Of a DNA stretch of 35,045 bases, positions 30,119 through 35,045 are shown one piece after another (within the stretch, counting starts at the first letter, position 1; each line of letters begins with the position of its first letter). The position numbers were made by a program, and so were the translations under genes. The DNA comes from Gallionellaceae bacterium (lineage in GTDB: Bacteria; Pseudomonadota; Gammaproteobacteria; Burkholderiales; Thiobacillaceae). The notes under the pieces were generated by a model, which was not told the origin of the DNA, did not search any database, and was given only the letters and a program-made list of their open reading frames with translations. The DNA lies in NCBI GenBank assembly GCA_028695325.1, contig JAQVJE010000006.1, positions 8,878-43,922 of the forward strand. Direction: 5' to 3'.

Positions 30119-31573
30119 ATGCGCTCACTGCAGGGAAAGATCGTCCTCGTCTACCTGGCCCTTGCCGGCCTGGCCATCGGCCTGTCGCTGATGTCCTTGC
30201 TGGAGCTGCGCCTGATCACCGCCAAGGTGCATGCCGGCAGCAAGGTGTCGGAATTCTTCGACACCACCCTGGAACTGCGCCGTTTCGAGAAGAACCACTT
30301 CCTCTACCGCCAGGCCACCGATCTGGCCGAGAACACCCGCTACACCGCTCACGCCCTCACACTGCTGCGCCGCGACGGCCAGGTCTTCGCGGCACTGATC
30401 GGCGCCCCCGCAGTGGCGGCCCTGGAGGCCGACCTGGCCCGCTACGGCCAGCTGATGGCCGGGCACGGCGGCCGCCCCGACGACGAGGACCTCGCCGAGG
30501 CGGTGCGCCAGCTGGGCTATCGCATCGTCACCGCCGGCGAGGGCCTGGCCGAGCTGGAGCGCGACAAGCTGCGCGATGCCCTGGCCGTCTACCAACGCAA
30601 CCTGTTCATCTCGGTGGCGGCGGTGGTCGGCCTGCTCCTGCTGGCCGGCTTCTCCCTGGCGCGCGGGGTGACGCGACCACTGCAGGCCATGGAGACCCGC
30701 ATGGAGGCGGTCGCCCAGGGCAGCCTCGCCCGCCTCGACCTCGACCTGCGCGAGCGCGAGCTGGCCTCCCTGACACAGGCCTTCAACCACGTCCTCGACG
30801 AACTAGAACGCCGCCAGCACACCCTGGTGCGGGCGGAAAAGCTGGCCTCCCTGGGCACCCTGCTGTCGGGCGTCGCCCACGAGCTCAACAATCCGCTGTC
30901 CAACATCTCGTCATCGGCGCAGATACTCAACGAGGACCCGGACATCGCCCCCGAACTGCGCCACGAGCTGCTCGCCGACATCGACCGCGAAACCGGGCGC
31001 GCCGCCCGCATCGTCCGCTCCCTGCTCGACTATGCCCGCGACCGCGACTTCCAGCGCCGGCCAGTCGACCTTGCCGAGCTGGTCGACGAGACCCTGCGCT
31101 TCCTGAGGAGCCACAAGGCACCCGGCATCGAGGTCCGCCTGGACATCCCGGCCGATCTCAGCGTGGCGGCCGACCGCGCGCGCCTGCAGCAGGCCCTGCT
31201 CAACCTGATCAGGAACGCCTTCGAGGCCATGGGCAACTACGGCGAACTGGTCGTCACGGCCCGCCGCAGCATCGCCGGCCGCGACCGTGGCGACCTCCCT
31301 GCCATGGCCGGCAGCTGCCGACCCGGCACCGCGATGGTCGACCTCGTCATTGCCGACAGCGGCCCCGGCATCCCGGCCGCGTTGCTGCCGCGCATATTCG
31401 ACCCTTTCTTCACCACCAAGCCGGTCGGCCACGGCAACGGCCTCGGCCTGTTCATCGCCCACGAGATCGTTGACGAGCACGGCGGCTGCATCGGCGTCGA
31501 CAGTCCGCCCGAAGGTGGTGCCCGTTGCCATATCCGCCTGCCCATCGGCGAGCCCAACAGCGAGAAACCATGA
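30119..31573 (+). CDS. Membrane sensor histidine kinase (NtrB/ZraS-like)
   Basis: 484-residue sensor kinase. A membrane segment at about 7-29 and a second at about 162-181 enclose a helical periplasmic sensor domain of roughly 130 residues. A HAMP region follows, then the phospho-acceptor helix GVAHELNNPLSNI (H254 the expected phosphorylated histidine). The ATPase domain has NLIRNAFEAMG (N box), DSGPGIP (G1), FDPFFTTK (F box) and GNGLGLFIAHEIV (G2). Its stop overlaps the regulator start by four bases (ATGA). No ribosome site precedes the ATG. TTGTTG-N18-TAGACT would start the RNA close to the ATG itself, so a leaderless message is possible. The signal it senses is unknown. Confidence 0.93.
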   Translation: MRSLQGKIVLVYLALAGLAIGLSLMSLLELRLITAKVHAGSKVSEFFDTTLELRRFEKNHFLYRQATDLAENTRYTAHALTLLRRDGQVFAALIGAPAVAALEADLARYGQLMAGHGGRPDDEDLAEAVRQLGYRIVTAGEGLAELERDKLRDALAVYQRNLFISVAAVVGLLLLAGFSLARGVTRPLQAMETRMEAVAQGSLARLDLDLRERELASLTQAFNHVLDELERRQHTLVRAEKLASLGTLLSGVAHELNNPLSNISSSAQILNEDPDIAPELRHELLADIDRETGRAARIVRSLLDYARDRDFQRRPVDLAELVDETLRFLRSHKAPGIEVRLDIPADLSVAADRARLQQALLNLIRNAFEAMGNYGELVVTARRSIAGRDRGDLPAMAGSCRPGTAMVDLVIADSGPGIPAALLPRIFDPFFTTKPVGHGNGLGLFIAHEIVDEHGGCIGVDSPPEGGARCHIRLPIGEPNSEKP

Positions 31574-32928
31574 CCGCACGCCTCCTCATCGTCGACGACG
31601 AAAAGATCGCCCTGCGCAACCTTGAACACGTGCTCACCAAGGAGGGCTACCAGGTCACCGCCACCCAGAGCGGCAGCCAGGCACTCAACCTGCTCGACAG
31701 CCAGCCCTTCGACGTGGTGCTGACCGACCTCAAGATGGACAAGGTGGACGGCATGCAGGTGCTGCGCCGCTGCAAGGCCGAGTACCCGGACATCGAGGTC
31801 ATCATGATCACCGGCTTCGCCACCCTGGAATCGGCGGTCGAAGCCATGAAGGAAGGTGCCTTCCACTACGTGGCGAAGCCGTTCCGCCTCGACGAGGTCA
31901 GGAAGACCGTGGCGGACGCCCTGGAGAAGATCGGCCTCAAGCGCGAGAACCATGCCCTGCGCGAACAGCTGTCCGCCTTCCAGGGCAAGACCCGCATCAT
32001 CACCCGTGACGGCCCCATGCAGAAGCTGCTCGACATGGCCCGCCAGGTCGCCCCCACCGGCTGCAACGTCCTCATCTCGGGCGAATCCGGCACCGGCAAG
32101 GAGCTCTTCGCGCGCTACCTGCACGAGCATGGCGCCCACCCGGACGGCCCCTTCCTGGCGGTCAACTGCGGCGCCTTCAACGAGGAACTGCTGGCCAACG
32201 AGCTGTTCGGCAGCGAGAAGGGGGCCTTCACCGGCGCACCCGGCAAGCAGGGCCTCATCGCCGCCGCCCACGGCGGCACCCTGTTCCTGGACGAGATCAC
32301 CGAGATGGCGCCGGCCATGCAGGTCAAGCTGCTGCGCGTCATCCAGGAGCGCGAGGTGCTGCCCCTCGGCGCCACCCGGTCGATCAAGGTGGACGTGCGC
32401 TTCATCGCCGCCAGCAATCGCGACATGAAGGAATGGGTGGCCGACGGCCGCTTCCGCCAGGACCTCTGGTTCCGCCTCAACGTGGTCAACCTGCACATCC
32501 CGCCCCTGTCGCAGAGAAGGGAGGACATCCCGCTCCTGGCCCAGCACTTCCTGGCCCGCTCGGCCCCGCTCATGGGCAAGCGCATCGACGGCTTCTCGGA
32601 GGAGGCCATGGCCCTGCTCAAGGCCTACGACTTCCCCGGCAACGTGCGCGAACTGGAGAACATCGTCGAGCGCGGCGTGGCGCTGTGCCAGGGCGAGCGC
32701 ATCGAGGCCGCCCACCTGCCCGACGACCTCAGGGAACTGACCATCCGCGCCTTCCGGCGCAAGGACGGCCAGGTGCCGACCCTGGAGGCGCAGGAGCGTG
32801 ACTACATACTGTGGGTGTTGGATGAAGCCAACGGCAACCAGACCCTGGCGGCCCAGATGCTCGGCATCGACCGCGTGTCGCTGTGGCGCAAGCTGAAGCG
32901 CTACAACGTGGCGAAGAGCGAGGGGTAG
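31570..32928 (+). CDS. Sigma-54-dependent response regulator (NtrC family)
   Basis: 452-residue activator with receiver domain (D9, D10 and the phospho-acceptor D53, with K103 in VAKP), AAA+ domain and C-terminal Fis-type helix-turn-helix. Walker A is GESGTGKE (171-178), the sigma-54 contact loop GAFTGA is intact (218-223), GTLFLDE is Walker B (236-242), and NVRELEN follows further on. The DNA-binding helix [19 protein letters not shown] is at about 424-442. All parts for driving sigma-54 open-complex formation are present. Two sigma-54 promoters flank this gene pair, making it their likely activator. Confidence 0.95.
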   Translation: MTARLLIVDDEKIALRNLEHVLTKEGYQVTATQSGSQALNLLDSQPFDVVLTDLKMDKVDGMQVLRRCKAEYPDIEVIMITGFATLESAVEAMKEGAFHYVAKPFRLDEVRKTVADALEKIGLKRENHALREQLSAFQGKTRIITRDGPMQKLLDMARQVAPTGCNVLISGESGTGKELFARYLHEHGAHPDGPFLAVNCGAFNEELLANELFGSEKGAFTGAPGKQGLIAAAHGGTLFLDEITEMAPAMQVKLLRVIQEREVLPLGATRSIKVDVRFIAASNRDMKEWVADGRFRQDLWFRLNVVNLHIPPLSQRREDIPLLAQHFLARSAPLMGKRIDGFSEEAMALLKAYDFPGNVRELENIVERGVALCQGERIEAAHLPDDLRELTIRAFRRKDGQVPTLEAQERDYILWVLDEANGNQTLAAQMLGIDRVSLWRKLKRYNVAKSEG

Positions 32929-32930
32929 AA

Positions 32931-32964
32931 GCCGGCGGATGGCCGGCGGCGGTTTGCCCTTTTT
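32931..32964 (+). terminator. Possible terminator after the response regulator
   Basis: GCCGGC (32931-32936) and GCCGGC (32942-32947) can pair around a GGATG loop, starting two bases after the stop codon. A five-T run lies at 32960-32964, somewhat far for a classic intrinsic terminator. Confidence 0.4.
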
Positions 32965-33054
32965 GGGACGCACAGCAGGCGTTCAGCAAGCGCCGCCCCT
33001 GGCCAGCAGCAACCACGGCATGTTTTCAAGGCGAACGGCAGCCACGCCCATTAG

Positions 33055-33069
33055 GTTGCCATGTGCACG
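33055..33069. promoter_or_regulatory. Candidate activator site GTTGC-N5-GCACG
   Basis: GTTGCCATGTGCACG shares GTTGC-N5-GCA, and the GT before GCA, with the perfect palindrome at 30085-30099. It lies about 82-96 bases upstream of the sigma-54 promoter at 33150-33165, a common enhancer distance. The other bases of the 272-nt gap show no gene. Confidence 0.4.
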
Positions 33070-33149
33070 GCCCCGCCTGCCCCATTGCAATCTTCAATAC
33101 CTACCCACCCATCCAGGTTTTACCAATATATTAATCAACAACTTATTGC

Positions 33150-33165
33150 TGGCATGCGGCATGCA
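33150..33165 (+). promoter_or_regulatory. Sigma-54 promoter for the downstream Usp-like gene
   Basis: TGGCATGCGGCATGCA, with GG (33151-33152) and GC (33163-33164) separated by exactly ten bases. It starts with the same TGGCATG as the promoter at 29920-29935. The GC is 36 bases before the ATG at 33201, again similar to the other promoter. Confidence 0.7.
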
Positions 33166-33200
33166 TAGCACTCCTCAGCCTATCCCTACCGGAGTCCGTC

Positions 33201-33614
33201 ATGCCTGTTGCCCACCGTCGAATCGGACTTTATCTCGACACCTACCTGTCGCCCGCCCTCATGGCCCATGTCGTCGAGTTGTGCCGTGACCTGGACGCGG
33301 GCCTGCTGTGCCTGGCGCCGCCGCCGGGGAACCTGGCAGTCTCCCGGCTGGAGCCGCACCTGGCCGCGCTGGCGTGCGCGGGGGTGGAATGGGAGATGCG
33401 GCCGGTGGCCGGCGAGGTCGGCCGCGACCTCGCCGGGTTGCCCGAGATGCTGCGCATGGTCTGCGAAGGCGGTTCCGCCCTGGGCTGCCATCGGGGCGCC
33501 TTGCCGGCGCCGCTCGTGATCCTGCTCAACCCGGTAACGCCGCTGTCCCGGCCCCAGGCCCGGCCGGCGCCCGAGATCGACTGGCTGGCGCCCCGCCTGC
33601 ACCGAGGGTTCTAG
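33201..33614 (+). CDS. Hypothetical protein, possibly Usp-like
   Basis: 137-residue protein with alternating strand/helix character: RIGLYLDTYLSP, a helix with HVVELCRDLDAGLLCLAPPPG, then EPHLAALACAGVEWEMRPVAG and a PAPLVILLNPV strand. This is compatible with a degenerate Usp-like alpha/beta fold, but I see no nucleotide-binding motif. The start ATG 33201 has CGGAG eight bases upstream, and a sigma-54 promoter stands just before it. It is convergent with the gamma-carbonic anhydrase gene. The Usp assignment is tentative; that it is a real regulated gene is more secure. Confidence 0.6.
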   Translation: MPVAHRRIGLYLDTYLSPALMAHVVELCRDLDAGLLCLAPPPGNLAVSRLEPHLAALACAGVEWEMRPVAGEVGRDLAGLPEMLRMVCEGGSALGCHRGALPAPLVILLNPVTPLSRPQARPAPEIDWLAPRLHRGF

Positions 33615-33646
33615 GGAAAGGCTGGTTCGATACCGTCGCTGCGCGC

Positions 33647-33663
33647 AATCCGGTGCCCGGATT
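33647..33663. terminator. Hairpin between convergent genes
   Basis: Perfect 7-bp stem AATCCGG and CCGGATT with a TGC loop in the 102-nt gap between the 33201-33614 gene and the carbonic anhydrase gene. Its AT/GC symmetry suits a weak bidirectional terminator; there is no T-run. Confidence 0.35.
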
Positions 33664-33716
33664 CATGCTGGCTCCGGTACCAGTCCGCGCGGACATGATG
33701 AAAGATCGCGGCCTGC

Positions 33717-34277
33717 CTAGAACTCGTTGCGTATCCGCTTGTAGCCGCGCACCAGTTCCAGGTTGGCCTGGGCCACGCTCTCGGAGAAGCCGGCCTGGTC
33801 CGGGGTGACTGGAGTGATGGTGGCCAGCTCGGCGTCGGAGTGGATGTTGCTGGTGGAGGGGATGTAGAAGCCGGGCGGCACCTGGCAGCCCTCGACCACC
33901 GAGTTGTGGCGCACCACCGAGCCATCGCCCACCACGCAGTTGAACAACACCGAGTTGAAACCGATGAAGGCGCCGTCGCCCACCTTGCAGGGGCCATGCA
34001 CGATGGAGCGGTGGGCGATGGAGGCGCCGCGGCCGATGGTCACGCCGCCGCCGGCCTTGCAGTGGATCACCACGCCGTCCTGGATGTTGGAGTTGGCGCC
34101 GATGACGATGGGCTCCATGTCCCCCGCCTCGTCCACCTCGTCGGCGCGGATCACCGCGTAGGGGCCGATGAAGACGTTTTCCTCGACGATCACCTTGCCG
34201 CACAGGATGGCGGTGGGGTCGACGAAGGCGGTTTCGTGGACGACGGGAACGTCGCCGTTGGGGTTACGTCGGATCAT
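33717..34277 (-). CDS. Gamma-class carbonic anhydrase-like protein
   Basis: 186-residue left-handed beta-helix (hexapeptide-repeat) protein. Zinc ligands fit the gamma-carbonic anhydrase pattern: H72 in VVIHC, and H89 and H94 in AHRSIVHG. Catalytic-type residues are also kept: R44 and D46 in RADE with E47 at the proton-transfer position, and Q66-D67 in NSNIQDG. This is closer to Cam/CcmM than to acetyltransferases of the same fold, so CO2/bicarbonate interconversion is plausible. The start ATG 34277 has GGAG five bases upstream; the frame opens earlier at a TTG without a ribosome site. It lies 103 bases behind a Usp gene. Confidence 0.82.
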   Translation of the reverse strand: MIRRNPNGDVPVVHETAFVDPTAILCGKVIVEENVFIGPYAVIRADEVDEAGDMEPIVIGANSNIQDGVVIHCKAGGGVTIGRGASIAHRSIVHGPCKVGDGAFIGFNSVLFNCVVGDGSVVRHNSVVEGCQVPPGFYIPSTSNIHSDAELATITPVTPDQAGFSESVAQANLELVRGYKRIRNEF

Positions 34278-34380
34278 GGCTTCTCCGGGCGGCCTGACGG
34301 GACCGCTATGCAAGGCCGTAGATTCTACCTTGCACAGCCCGACCGTTTACACCAGCAACATAGACATTGCTCAATGCATC

Positions 34381-34848
34381 TCAGGCGTGCCCGTGTGCCG
34401 TCTGGCCGAAGGCGCCGCCCAGTCGATCGAACAGGCCGCTGCATTTCACCGTCAGGACGTCGGGCGGCTCGACCGTGAGGTCGTGGGCCAGGTCCGCCGA
34501 GTGCAGATCGGCGCAGGTCACCACGAGGTCCGGTTGCCATTGCCGGATGAAGCCGGTCATGGTGGGACGCGGTTCTCCACAGAGCACGCGTGCTTCGGCC
34601 CAGGCCAGGTTGTTGCGGGCCAGCAGCAGGTCGAGACGCTTCCTGGCGCCGGGCACCTGGCGGGCCACCCGGTCGCCGGCCAGCTGCCCGGCCGGGCCGT
34701 CGGACTCGAAGCCGCTGCGGGTGTCGAGCACCTGCACGACCATCATCTCGCCGCGCCCGTGCGGCAGCATCCCGGCGGCCCGGCGCAGGAGGATTTCGCC
34801 GCGCCCGTCGGCCGGCATGGGGATGAGTATGCGTTGATAGGCTTTCAT
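34381..34848 (-). CDS. Universal stress protein family protein
   Basis: 155-residue Usp-like protein: N-terminal YQRILIPMPADGRGEILLRRAAGML, then a MMVVQVLDTRSGF strand, a helix, and the QPDLVVTCADLH strand near the end. The common ATP-binding motif G-x2-G-x9-G-S/T is not seen, and the last strand is followed by an unusual LTVEPPDVLTVKCSG segment. It starts two bases after a small Cys-rich ORF and is followed by the carbonic anhydrase gene on the same strand. Confidence 0.75.
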   Translation of the reverse strand: MKAYQRILIPMPADGRGEILLRRAAGMLPHGRGEMMVVQVLDTRSGFESDGPAGQLAGDRVARQVPGARKRLDLLLARNNLAWAEARVLCGEPRPTMTGFIRQWQPDLVVTCADLHSADLAHDLTVEPPDVLTVKCSGLFDRLGGAFGQTAHGHA

Positions 34849-34850
34849 GG

Positions 34851-35033
34851 TCAGGCTCCTTGCAGGGCGTGGGCAGATGGAGTGGCCAGGACGGCCGTTT
34901 CGGCCGGGCGGCGGCAGACACGGAAGATGCGGTGCGGGCAGGTCGCGCAGACGCCAGGGTCCAACCGGGGATAGAGCGCTTCGGCCGGGCGCGACTTGGC
35001 CGGGTACAGGTTGGCCTCGCCGATCTCGGCCAT
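34851..35033 (-). CDS. Small cysteine-motif protein
   Basis: 60-residue protein with C29-x2-C32-P-H34 and C40, a compact set that could bind zinc or an iron-sulfur cluster. It is not a c-type heme motif because the histidine is not directly after the second cysteine. GGAGG lies just upstream of the ATG at 35033. It ends two bases before the Usp gene, so they are probably co-transcribed. I do not recognise a named family, and the region upstream of its start is cut by the window edge. Confidence 0.6.
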   Translation of the reverse strand: MAEIGEANLYPAKSRPAEALYPRLDPGVCATCPHRIFRVCRRPAETAVLATPSAHALQGA

Positions 35034-35045
35034 GAAGCCTCCCTG

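Noticed and set aside
30112-31473. 453-codon plus-strand frame overlapping the histidine kinase
   Set aside because: It is out of frame with the clear kinase motifs and is Arg/Pro/Gly-rich, a typical shadow in GC-rich DNA.
34851-35033. c-type cytochrome motif in the small Cys protein
   Set aside because: The motif is CATCPH, not CxxCH; the histidine is one residue too far.

Overview
The window is high-GC chromosomal DNA from a proteobacterium. The order glyA-nrdR-ribD-ribE-ribB(A)-ribH-nusB-thiL-pgpA, followed by pncC-recA-recX, is typical of Betaproteobacteria. The inorganic-carbon, SulP and Ehr genes fit an autotrophic or sulfur-oxidising member such as a Thiobacillaceae relative. That placement is inference from gene content only.

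Positions 1-4400. A cyclic-nucleotide-binding (Crp/Fnr-type) gene on the minus strand runs off the left edge and appears broken twice. A perfect FNR-type palindrome lies upstream of it. Next come an EF-G paralogue (minus) and a plus-strand membrane pair, LemA plus a GIDE-domain protein carrying a perfect EF-hand loop.

Positions 4467-20047 hold core metabolism and housekeeping genes, all on the minus strand. They are glutamate synthase (gltB-gltD), recX/recA, pncC, pgpA, thiL, nusB, the riboflavin genes (ribH, a ribB with a degenerate RibA-like half, ribE, ribD), nrdR, glyA and a DUF486 membrane protein. The genes are tightly packed with many 4-nt overlaps. An odd GTGAC/GTCAC iterative array fills the nrdR-glyA gap and reaches into the glyA stop codon.

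Positions 20087-35033 are the accessory part and the most interesting. On the minus strand, in order of transcription, are a 35-codon small ORF, a Usp-like gene, a SulP anion transporter with a large coiled-coil insertion, and a six-gene membrane complex resembling hydrogenase-4 (hyfB, C, E, F, G, I). The large subunit of that complex has lost all four [NiFe]-ligand cysteines, while the small subunit keeps its proximal FeS cysteines. It is therefore an energy-converting-hydrogenase-related (Ehr) complex and not a hydrogenase. Divergent from this set is a histidine kinase and sigma-54-dependent response regulator pair. Good sigma-54 promoters (GG-N10-GC) precede both the small-ORF/usp/sulP side and a Usp-like gene downstream of the regulator. 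A shared GTTGC-N5-GCA element sits upstream of both promoters. Beyond that lie a gamma-carbonic anhydrase with complete zinc and catalytic residues, another Usp and a small Cys-rich protein.

My reading is that the kinase/regulator pair switches on, through sigma-54, a SulP-Ehr membrane system. It could be an energised anion uptake device, with bicarbonate an attractive substrate because of the nearby carbonic anhydrase. That link is a hypothesis. I saw no tRNA, rRNA, CRISPR array, insertion sequence or phage gene.
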